Of a stretch of DNA of 64,000 bases, positions 26,437 to 33,975 are shown in pieces. Under the pieces are notes generated by a model. That model was not told where the DNA came from, ran no database searches, and worked only from the letters and a program-made list of their open reading frames with translations. Made by a program: the position numbers and the translations under genes. Source of the DNA: Allobosea lathyri (lineage in GTDB: Bacteria > Pseudomonadota > Alphaproteobacteria > Rhizobiales > Beijerinckiaceae). How positions within the stretch are numbered: position 1 is the stretch's first letter; every line of letters begins with the position of its first letter. The stretch covers positions 124,001 through 188,000 of the forward strand of contig NZ_FNUY01000001.1 in assembly GCF_900108245.1 (NCBI RefSeq), written 5' to 3'.

Positions 26437-28676
26437 GCACGTCTGGAACAGAACGGCTGGCCATCATCGGCTGTGGCGCCGTCGTGGACCACCACCTCCT
26501 GCCGTCGCTCCGGCGCATCGGTTGGCTGCCGAGCGTGCTTATCGACCGCTCGCCCGAGCGCCTGGCCCTTACGGCAGGCAAGCTCGGGAGCAAGGGTCGC
26601 GCCGTCGTCAGGGCGGCCGACTGGCGCGAAGCCGCCGATCATTTCGACGCGGCGATCGTTGCCATTCCGCATGTCCTGCACGGTCCGGTCGGCCTCGATC
26701 TTCTGCTCGCCGGCAAGCATCTCTTCATGGAAAAGCCGCTGGCGGTGACCACGGCGCAATGCGAGGCGATGATCGAGGCCGCGCGGGAGCGCAGGCTTTC
26801 GCTCCGGGTCGGGCTGCTGCGGCGCTATCTTCATGCCGCCCGCTGGCTCAAGGCGCTGCTCACTGCCGGAACGCTCGGCGAGATCAAGCGCTTCAGCATC
26901 CGCGAGGGGTTCGTCTTCAACTGGGCGACGAGTTCGGACGCCTTGCTCCGGCGCGATCTGGCGGCCGGCGGAGTGCTGATGGATACCGGTGCCCATACGC
27001 TGGACCTGCTGCTCTGGTGGCTCGGAGATGTCGCCTCGCTGTCCTATCGCGACGATGCGGAGCACGGCGTCGAGGCCGATTGCATCCTGGATTGCCGGAT
27101 GGCGTCGGGGGCTATCGGCCGGGTGGAGCTCAGCCGCACGCGCGAGTTGCGCGGCACCATCATCATCGAGGGAACGGACGGTTTCGTCGAGGTTCACCTG
27201 GCGAAGAACCAGGTCCTGGCGGGATCTCCCAATGCGCTCGCCTTCCGGCATGAGGGGCGGTTGGCGGCCGAGCTGCCGATGCAGCTTTTCCCCGAACTCT
27301 TCGATTCCGAATTGCGCGATTTTCGCGGCAGCGTCGCCGGCGATACCGACAAGGGGATCTCGGGCGCTGAAGGTCTCGGCTCGGTCGCCCTGATCGAGCG
27401 TTGCTATGCCAGTCGCACGCCGCTCGACATGCCCTGGCAATCGCTATCGCCTGCCGCTGTCGCCAGGGACGAGTTGCCGAGCCTTCCCCCGGGCAGCACG
27501 GCCCTAATCACGGGGGCGACCGGCTTCATCGGCGGGCGGCTGGCGGAGCGCCTCGTCGAACAGGGCGTCCGCGTGCGCTGCCTCATCCGCAGTTTCGGGC
27601 AGGCGACGCGTCTGGCGCGGTTGCCGGTGGAGTTCATCAGCGGCGGCCTCGATGATCCCCAGGCTGTCGCGCGCAGTGTCGACGGCGTCGATTACGTCTT
27701 CCACTGCGCCTATGACCCGCGCTCCCGCAAGGCCAATCTCGATGGTCTGGAGCAACTGATCGCAGCCTCCGCACGGCGCAAGGTCGCCGGCTTCGTCTAT
27801 GTCAGCAGTTTCTCAGTCTACGAGCCGTTTCCCGACGGCGTGCTGACAGAAGAGACGCGCGATGGCGATGTCTCCTGGACCTATGCCCGCAACAAGCTCG
27901 ACCTCGAGGCGCGCGTGTTCAAGGCGGTGCGCGAAGACGGTCTCAAGGCGAGCATCGTGCAGCCTACGATCGTCTACGGGCCCTTCTCGAAGCCGTGGAC
28001 GAATGCGCCCGCTGAAATGCTTCTGACCGGCGAGGTCATCCTGCCCGATCACGGCGAGGGCCTTTGCAATGTCCTCTACATCGACGATCTCGTCGATGCG
28101 CTGGTGCTGGCGGCAAAGCGTCCGGAAGCGGTTGGCGAACGCTTCATCGTCTCGGGACCCGAACCGGTGAGCTGGGCGTCGTTCTTCGAGACCATTGCCC
28201 GCGCCCTGCAGATTGCCCGGCCGACCTACTGGCCTGCGGACACCATCGCCAAGGCCAATCATGGCTTCATGCGCGATCTCAAGATGGTGCTCGCCAATCC
28301 GCGGCGCCTCATCCAGATCATCGTGCGCTGGCCAGCCGCGCGCCAGGCCCTGCAATCGGGCTATGACGCGCTGCCCAAGCCGCTGCATGACTTTGTGACG
28401 CGCACCTATTTCGGCGGCGGCGGGCGGCGGTTCGGGATGCAGTATTTGCCGGACCCGCAGGCGCTGGCCCTCTATCGCTCGCGTGCGCACGCCAGCAGCG
28501 AGAAGGCTGCCCGGCTGCTGGGATATCGTCCACGCTTCGATTTCGACAGCGGGATGCGCGAGACCAGCGCCTATCTGGTCTGGGCCTATGGCGATCTACG
28601 CCAGCAAAACGGAGCACCGAACGCCCGGCCGGCCATCGCCGAGGGCGTTGCGGCGAAACTGGCCAATGCGAGTTAG
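26433..28676 (+). CDS. Two-domain fusion: Gfo/Idh/MocA oxidoreductase plus NAD-dependent epimerase/reductase
   Basis: 747 residues with two complete nucleotide-binding enzymes. Part one (about 8-335): Rossmann LAIIGCGAV, the EKP motif at 100-102 and DTGAHTLD at 184-191 for the Gfo/Idh/MocA catalytic Lys and His/Asp. A short linker (about 336-353) joins part two (about 355-700), an extended SDR with ITGATGFIGGRL (359-370), VSSFSVYEP and catalytic Y484-x3-K488. Both active sites look intact, so the fusion may run two consecutive steps on one nucleotide sugar, such as a 3-dehydrogenation/reduction. Overlaps its neighbours by 4 and 11 bases. The fused layout is supported by one continuous frame with no stop. 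Confidence 0.85.
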   Translation: MSTSGTERLAIIGCGAVVDHHLLPSLRRIGWLPSVLIDRSPERLALTAGKLGSKGRAVVRAADWREAADHFDAAIVAIPHVLHGPVGLDLLLAGKHLFMEKPLAVTTAQCEAMIEAARERRLSLRVGLLRRYLHAARWLKALLTAGTLGEIKRFSIREGFVFNWATSSDALLRRDLAAGGVLMDTGAHTLDLLLWWLGDVASLSYRDDAEHGVEADCILDCRMASGAIGRVELSRTRELRGTIIIEGTDGFVEVHLAKNQVLAGSPNALAFRHEGRLAAELPMQLFPELFDSELRDFRGSVAGDTDKGISGAEGLGSVALIERCYASRTPLDMPWQSLSPAAVARDELPSLPPGSTALITGATGFIGGRLAERLVEQGVRVRCLIRSFGQATRLARLPVEFISGGLDDPQAVARSVDGVDYVFHCAYDPRSRKANLDGLEQLIAASARRKVAGFVYVSSFSVYEPFPDGVLTEETRDGDVSWTYARNKLDLEARVFKAVREDGLKASIVQPTIVYGPFSKPWTNAPAEMLLTGEVILPDHGEGLCNVLYIDDLVDALVLAAKRPEAVGERFIVSGPEPVSWASFFETIARALQIARPTYWPADTIAKANHGFMRDLKMVLANPRRLIQIIVRWPAARQALQSGYDALPKPLHDFVTRTYFGGGGRRFGMQYLPDPQALALYRSRAHASSEKAARLLGYRPRFDFDSGMRETSAYLVWAYGDLRQQNGAPNARPAIAEGVAAKLANAS

Positions 28677-29907
28677 CACGCATCTGCGGCGCACGTCCTG
28701 GACGCTCCTCGACCAGGGCGTCGTCAGCCTCGGGACGTTCCTGCTCAACATCGTGCTGGCACGTCATCTGTCGCCCGCCGAATACGGCACTTTCGCGTTG
28801 GTGTTGGGAACATTACTGCTCGTGCAGGTGATCACCAGCTCGCTGGTCTTCTACCCGATGTCCATTCGCAGCGCGGCTATGGCTGCCGGCGACAGGCCGA
28901 GACTGATCGGGCGGAGCCTCGCTCTGCTAGGTCTTCTCGGCGTGCCGCTCATCCTGATCGTCGGGGCCGGACTGGCCGTCATGGGCCGGACGGAGCTGCT
29001 GTTTCCGCTACTGGCCTATTTCGTGGCCTGGCAAACCCAGGAGGCGTTGCGGCGCAGCCTTTTTGCCGAATTCCGCCACCGCGATGCGCTGGTCGGCGAT
29101 ATCGTCGGCTATATCGGCCCGGTGCTCGTGGTCCTGTTTCTGCTGCAGCGTGGTCCCCTCGTCCTGACGGATGTGTTCCTTGGCCTTTCGCTGGCATCGA
29201 TGGCGGCATTGGCTGTCACCTATCTTCAGACGCGCCCTGATTTCCGCGACCTGGCTTCGCTTCGGGTGACGATCCGGGAGTTCTGGTCGCTTGGCCGCTG
29301 GTCTCTTGCCAATAATCTCACTGGTGCGTCGCGCATCCAGATCATGCTCTGGGGTCTAACGGCCCTGTTCGGCGCGGCGGCGACGGCATCCTTCCAGGCC
29401 GCGCTGAACGTCATCAACCTCGCCAATCCGGTGCTGCTGGGCCTGTGCAATGTCATTCCGCAGGCGGCAGCGCAGAAGTTCCGGGACGGATATGGCACCG
29501 CGTGGCAGGCCGCGCGCGTCTATGCCCGACTCGGGGCGGCGCCGATCCTGCTATGCTATGGCGTGCTTCTGGCTGCTCCCGAATTCGTCCTGCATATCCT
29601 CTACGGCGCGAATTCGGCCTATATCGGTCTGGTCCTGCCGATCCGCATCCTGGCGGTGGGCTGGCTGCTCGGATACATGGCGGACATGGTCTGCTCCTAC
29701 ATGCACGGGGTCGACGCGGCGCGGCTCGCGCTCCTCATCAACGCAGTCGGTGCGATCTCGGCGGCAGCGCTTTTCCTGCCGCTCACGATCAGCCATGGCA
29801 TTGCCGGCAGTTGCATCGCCCTGGCCGTGTCGAGCCTGGCCCGCCTGATCGCATCGCAATGGATCCTCACGAGGATGATCGCCGATGACCGTCGATCTGT
29901 TGCATGA
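28666..29907 (+). CDS. Polysaccharide flippase (Wzx-like, oligosaccharide exporter fold)
   Basis: 413 residues from the ATG at 28666, inside the last codons of the fusion gene. About twelve hydrophobic segments. The opening TSWTLLDQGVVSLGTFLLNIVLARHLSPAEYG is typical of Wzx/RfbX proteins: a first helix, then LARxLxPxxYG. It would flip the lipid-linked repeat unit to the periplasmic face for the Wzy-like polymerase. Overlaps the following glycosyltransferase by 23 bases, so it is part of the same rightward operon from the ExoF-like gene. Confidence 0.87.
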   Translation: MRVSTHLRRTSWTLLDQGVVSLGTFLLNIVLARHLSPAEYGTFALVLGTLLLVQVITSSLVFYPMSIRSAAMAAGDRPRLIGRSLALLGLLGVPLILIVGAGLAVMGRTELLFPLLAYFVAWQTQEALRRSLFAEFRHRDALVGDIVGYIGPVLVVLFLLQRGPLVLTDVFLGLSLASMAALAVTYLQTRPDFRDLASLRVTIREFWSLGRWSLANNLTGASRIQIMLWGLTALFGAAATASFQAALNVINLANPVLLGLCNVIPQAAAQKFRDGYGTAWQAARVYARLGAAPILLCYGVLLAAPEFVLHILYGANSAYIGLVLPIRILAVGWLLGYMADMVCSYMHGVDAARLALLINAVGAISAAALFLPLTISHGIAGSCIALAVSSLARLIASQWILTRMIADDRRSVA

Positions 29908-31120
29908 ATCGAGCGCCGTGGAGGCGTCGGCAGCCGCCGCAGGCGGCCGCATCGCGCTGACCATCCGCCATGTCGTGATCGACGATGGTGGACCTCACCC
30001 TTCAGCCGCCAACGGCATTCACCATGTCGTCCGGAGGATCGCGCGCGAGCAGATCGCAGCGCGCGATGACGCCGGAATCATCTTCCTGCGGCAGCCGGGC
30101 AAGGGTGATGTGGCAGAACCGCTCGATGTTCCGACGCTCGTGCTGCCGCTCGATGGACGTAAGCTCGGGCGGCATGTCGTCGGCCTCAGCTCGCTGACGC
30201 TCGCAGCGCTCACGGCCGGAGCCGGGCCGGACACGATATTCCACATCCACACTGCACGGCAGCCGCTGCTGCTGGCACTCGCGCGTGAACTCGCCCGTCG
30301 CGGCTTCGCCTTCGGCATCACCGTCCATGGCCGCTATTCCCATGTCATCGATGGGAACGGTCGCATCACGAACTGGAAATCCGCGCTCTATCTGCGGCTC
30401 GTCGAGCGCCGCGCGATCGAGAGGGCACGGTTCGTCCAGGCGGTCTCGACTGGCGAGGCCGAGATCGTCAGACGCCTCGCCCCGGGCGCTCGGATCAGCG
30501 TGGTCCCCAATGCCGCCTATTCCAGCACGCTCGATGGCGTTCCTGCCTTGCCGCGCCGCACGACGTCCTTCGCGGCGTTTCCGACCTTCGGCTATTGCGG
30601 CCGCTACGAGATCGTCCACAAGGGGCTCGATCTTCTCATCGAAGGCTTCGCAGCCTTCCATCACGCGACCGGAAGGGGAAAGCTCGTCTTCATCGGCACC
30701 GGGCCGAAGCGCGACATCATCGCCAGAATGGCGACCGCGCTCGGCGTTGCCGGCGCCGTCGAAATCCACGGCCCATGCTTTGGAGCGGCGAAACAGCGGA
30801 TGATGGAAGGATGGGACTTCTTCGTGCAGCCATCACGCTTCGATGGTGTTCCCATCGGCGCCCTCGAGGCGGCTCTCGCAGGGCTTCCCCTGATCGTCTC
30901 CATGGAAACGGGCCTTGCCGGTCAGATCACCTCGACAGGGGCTGGGATCGTGATCGGGAATCTGACGGCCAAGGCGGTCGCTGCCGCCCTTGTCGAAGCC
31001 TCAGCCATCCCGCCCGACGCCTGGAGCGCGATGGCGACGAACGCGCACTCCATGGCGATCGAGATCGGGGACTGGACGCCGATAGCGGAGAGCCTGCGGC
31101 GGCTCTACCAGCCAGCCTAA
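29885..31120 (+). CDS. Glycosyltransferase family 4/1 (GT-B) protein
   Basis: 411 residues. GT-B layout: ITIRHVVID and GIHHVVRRIAREQ early, IHTARQPLLLALARELARRG then GITVHGRYSH, a nucleotide-sugar domain from about residue 225 (GYCGRYEIVHKGLDLLIEGF) and FVQPSRFDGVPIGALEAALAGLPLI with the E-x7-E-like pattern. Last gene of the rightward EPS operon; a strong inverted repeat follows the stop. Adds another residue of the repeat unit; specificity unknown. Confidence 0.88.
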   Translation: MTVDLLHESSAVEASAAAAGGRIALTIRHVVIDDGGPHPSAANGIHHVVRRIAREQIAARDDAGIIFLRQPGKGDVAEPLDVPTLVLPLDGRKLGRHVVGLSSLTLAALTAGAGPDTIFHIHTARQPLLLALARELARRGFAFGITVHGRYSHVIDGNGRITNWKSALYLRLVERRAIERARFVQAVSTGEAEIVRRLAPGARISVVPNAAYSSTLDGVPALPRRTTSFAAFPTFGYCGRYEIVHKGLDLLIEGFAAFHHATGRGKLVFIGTGPKRDIIARMATALGVAGAVEIHGPCFGAAKQRMMEGWDFFVQPSRFDGVPIGALEAALAGLPLIVSMETGLAGQITSTGAGIVIGNLTAKAVAAALVEASAIPPDAWSAMATNAHSMAIEIGDWTPIAESLRRLYQPA

Positions 31121-31157
31121 AGGCCGTGACGGAGCCTTACGGGCTTCATCACGGCCT
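31121..31157. terminator. Hairpin between convergent genes
   Basis: Perfect 9-bp arms AGGCCGTGA (31121-31129) and TCACGGCCT (31149-31157), extended inward by a further five pairs if G-T pairs are allowed. It lies directly after the glycosyltransferase stop and before the end of the convergent LuxR-type gene. There is no T-run, so Rho-independent action is uncertain. Confidence 0.6.
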
Positions 31158-31182
31158 AGTCACTCCTCAAGGCGACATCTGC

Positions 31183-31917
31183 TCAGGGCGACATATGCGC
31201 CCTGTTCAGCGAGTAGGTCGATCCATTTGCGCCCGCGATCGCTGGCATGGGCTCCAGGCGGTTGACCGCCCAGATTGCAGCCTGGGTCCGGTTCTGGACG
31301 TGGATCTTGCGAAGTATCGCCTTGATATGCACCTTCACCGTAGCTTCCACGATCGCGAGATTGCGCGCGATCATCTTGTTGGATTGCCCTCTGACGAGGC
31401 ATTGCAGAATCTGCGTCTCCCGGGCGGACAGGGTACGGGACGAATGCGAAATCTGCTGCGTCTCCGCAGGGAGTTCTTCATCGATCTCGATGTCCGCGTC
31501 GTGCTCTGTCTCGACATGCATCAGGATCGCCGACGGGAAAATGCTCTCTCCCAGCATGACAAGTTCAAGCGACTTGATCAGAGTCGACGAATTGATGGTC
31601 TTGATCAGGTATCCGCGCGCGGACAACCTGAATGCGGTGTGGACCTGATCAGGCTTGTACTTGTCGGCGAGCACAACGATCCGAGCGTCGCCAAACCGGG
31701 CACGAAGCGTCCGGACGTTCTTTTCGAACCAGATGTCGTCGTCCTTGGTTCCGATGATGATGAGTTCCGGGTCAGATTCCGACGAGCTTCCGGATGTGAT
31801 GTCCTCAACATTTGAGGTCATCATGGTAACGTGAAAGCCACCTTTTGCTAAAAGTTTGCTGAGGCCTTCGCGAAATAATGTGCTTGTGTCTATTAATGCT
31901 GTGGGGACGCTACGCAT
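31183..31917 (-). CDS. LuxR/NarL-type response regulator with a degenerate receiver domain
   Basis: 244 residues. C-terminal LuxR helix-turn-helix is canonical (about 162-216: LSARETQILQCLVRGQSNK, then ATVKVHIKAILRKI and NRTQAAIWA). The N-terminal receiver-like domain keeps LIDTSTLFREGL at the start and Lys106 (GYLIKT), but the phospho-acceptor position reads LIIIGTKDD: Gly56 where Asp is expected, and only one Asp of the usual acidic pair. So phosphorylation-independent control is likely. Its start faces the AT-rich island beside the type I secretion operon and its 3' end faces the EPS operon; it may control either. GC content is visibly lower than its neighbours. Confidence 0.87.
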   Translation of the reverse strand: MRSVPTALIDTSTLFREGLSKLLAKGGFHVTMMTSNVEDITSGSSSESDPELIIIGTKDDDIWFEKNVRTLRARFGDARIVVLADKYKPDQVHTAFRLSARGYLIKTINSSTLIKSLELVMLGESIFPSAILMHVETEHDADIEIDEELPAETQQISHSSRTLSARETQILQCLVRGQSNKMIARNLAIVEATVKVHIKAILRKIHVQNRTQAAIWAVNRLEPMPAIAGANGSTYSLNRAHMSP

Positions 31918-32550
31918 TGTTACTACCCCTTAATAAAAATTTGATTTTAAATTATGTTAAAATATCAGAATGTGCAGTTCTTAATTGCAGTAAATTATGC
32001 ACAATTTCGGACGGATTCCCAGAATTTTTTTTAGCCATACCTCTTCTTGGGTTAATTTGAAAATTGAGGCGGACCCTGTAATCGTTCGGCAGTATGGTGC
32101 TAAATTAAGGGTGTGATGCGAGATAATTACCAAATTTAGATTCATGTATTTGAAAATGATGAACTAAATACAGATATAGATGAATATATTTACTTAAGTT
32201 TAAATAATAATAACATAAATTTAACTTATAAGTTGTTCGTCTGAGTTCGTATTTTTTTGCTGTTGGTTGGTTTTTATATTGCAAAATTACTCCTGCCCCA
32301 CGAAGATCCACTCCTGAACGGAACAGGGTTGTCGCGCCGCCTGTCACCTGTCGGGGCCATTTGCGGAGCTGGCTGATCATTACTGCGTGATCGGCGGCAG
32401 CGTCGGCGGCGCGGCCAGGAAGTCGATCTGGATTGCGCGGCGGGTTTGGCGGCAGCATCCCAAGAGCTGATTTGCTTGCAGCCCTCGTCAGCGCCTCTCC
32501 GGGCAGGGTCCGGCATTTTGCTGCTCGTCCTCGCAACTGCCCTGGCCCCG
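31918..32550. other. AT-rich intergenic island (left), contains the LuxR-gene promoter
   Basis: 633 bases without a convincing gene. Bases 31920-32290 are strongly AT-rich with runs of A/T (for example around 31925-31965 and 32150-32270), unlike the surrounding GC-rich DNA; the rest, toward 32550, returns to high GC. The only sizeable frames cross from AT-rich to GC-rich DNA and show no family features. It must carry the promoter of the leftward LuxR-type gene and the transcript end of the HlyD gene. Such AT-rich DNA is a typical target of xenogeneic silencers or MucR-like proteins. Confidence 0.65.
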
Positions 32551-33894
32551 TCAGGATTCCCGGAACGCGCGCGCCATGCTGTCGCGGATCGGCTGCATCA
32601 GATATTCGAAGAAGGTGCGTTCGGTCGTCTGGATATAGACTTCTGCCGGCATTCCAGGCGTTGGCTGGAAATCATGGATGGCGGCGATGCTGCTGCTTTC
32701 GAGGCGCACGCGCACGACATATAGGTCTGACGTGCTCGGATAGGAGCGCTGCCTCTCATCGGGCAGTGCGTCGGCGGAGATATAGATGACCCTGCCGTTG
32801 ATCATCGGCGTAGTCCGCTGGTTCAGGGCGGTCAGGCGTACGGTTGCGATCTGGCTGTGCCTGATCTTGTCGATGTCCTGCGGGCGCACACGCGACTCGA
32901 TGATCAGCTCCTCCTGAAGCGAAACGATCTCCATGATGCTCTTGCCGGCCTCGATGACGCCGCCGGTCGAATGATAGCGCATCTTGACCACGGTGCCTCG
33001 GACCGGGGTGACGATCCTCGACCGGTCGAGCACGCCCTTCACTGTGTGAATGCGCTCGCGAACGTCGTTCAGCTCTGCGCCGATATCCTGCAATTGCTCG
33101 GAAGCGGTTTTGATCGCCGTCTTGCGCACGCCGTCGATCTGCTCGACGGCACGCGCGATGCGCTCGCGGGCATCGCCGATATCGCCGGTGATGCGGCCGG
33201 CCTCGCCTTGAAGATTGGCGGCGCTCCGCTGGAGCGAGAGCACCTCGGGCTTGCGGATATAGCCGCGTTCGAGCAGCGCCTGCTTGCCCGCGAGCTCTTC
33301 CTTGAGCAGTTGGCCCTGCTGGGCGACAGCGGCCAGTTGGGCCTTGCTGCCGGTGATCTTCTCTTCGAGCCCGTCGATACCCTTCTGCTGTGCCGCGATG
33401 TCATTGGCGATGTTGTTCTGCCGCGCGACGAAAGTCGCCGTCTGCGACCTGAGCATGGCCACCGCGTCGGGATCGGCGCTGCGCGCCAGGAGATGCGCCG
33501 GAAATTCGAGCCGTGTCTGCCCGGCCGCCTCGGCATTCAGCCGCGCCTCGATCGCTTCCAGGCGGATCTGCTTGAGCAGGTGCCGGCGCAGTTCCGCCCG
33601 GGGCGAGGTGTCGTCGAGCTGCACCAGCAGCTGGCCGGGCATCACGATGTCGCCCTCGCGGACCATGATCTCGCGGATCACGCCGCCTTCGAGATGCTGG
33701 ATGGTCTTGTTCTGCCCGGTGGTGACGAAGACGCCCGGCGCGATGACGGCGCCCGAGATCGGTGCGGTGTTGCCCCAGACGCCGAAGCCCATGACTGTCG
33801 TCGAGACGATGACGACGCCGCTGATCTTGGCCCAGCGCGTGCTGCGCGGAACATCTGCATACCAGGGCTGAGCCCCCGCCGTGATGGCAACCAT
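32551..33894 (-). CDS. Type I secretion membrane fusion protein (HlyD family)
   Basis: 447 residues. Short cytoplasmic N-terminus, one membrane anchor (about 27-46), lipoyl-type hairpin half (VREGDIVMPGQLLVQLDD, around 80-97), a long alpha-helical coiled-coil hairpin (about 100-300) and the second lipoyl half with RIVTPVRGTVVKMRYHSTGG, ending in the HlyD C-terminal beta domain (TPGMPAEVYIQTTERTFFEYL). The ending is the typical type I adaptor tail. It bridges the ABC exporter, encoded 81 bp upstream, to a TolC-like outer membrane channel not encoded in this window. Last gene of the leftward secretion operon. Confidence 0.93.
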   Translation of the reverse strand: MVAITAGAQPWYADVPRSTRWAKISGVVIVSTTVMGFGVWGNTAPISGAVIAPGVFVTTGQNKTIQHLEGGVIREIMVREGDIVMPGQLLVQLDDTSPRAELRRHLLKQIRLEAIEARLNAEAAGQTRLEFPAHLLARSADPDAVAMLRSQTATFVARQNNIANDIAAQQKGIDGLEEKITGSKAQLAAVAQQGQLLKEELAGKQALLERGYIRKPEVLSLQRSAANLQGEAGRITGDIGDARERIARAVEQIDGVRKTAIKTASEQLQDIGAELNDVRERIHTVKGVLDRSRIVTPVRGTVVKMRYHSTGGVIEAGKSIMEIVSLQEELIIESRVRPQDIDKIRHSQIATVRLTALNQRTTPMINGRVIYISADALPDERQRSYPSTSDLYVVRVRLESSSIAAIHDFQPTPGMPAEVYIQTTERTFFEYLMQPIRDSMARAFRES

Positions 33895-33975
33895 CGTATC
33901 GTCTCCCCGGTCGTTTATGTATTCGACAGGCCGATCGAGCGGCCTTGCCGGTCTTTGAAGGTCAGTTCGGCTAGT

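Noticed and set aside
32105..32536. 143-residue minus-strand frame in the left AT-rich island
   Set aside because: Half GC-rich and half AT-rich, no ribosome binding site or family pattern; composition changes abruptly with the DNA.
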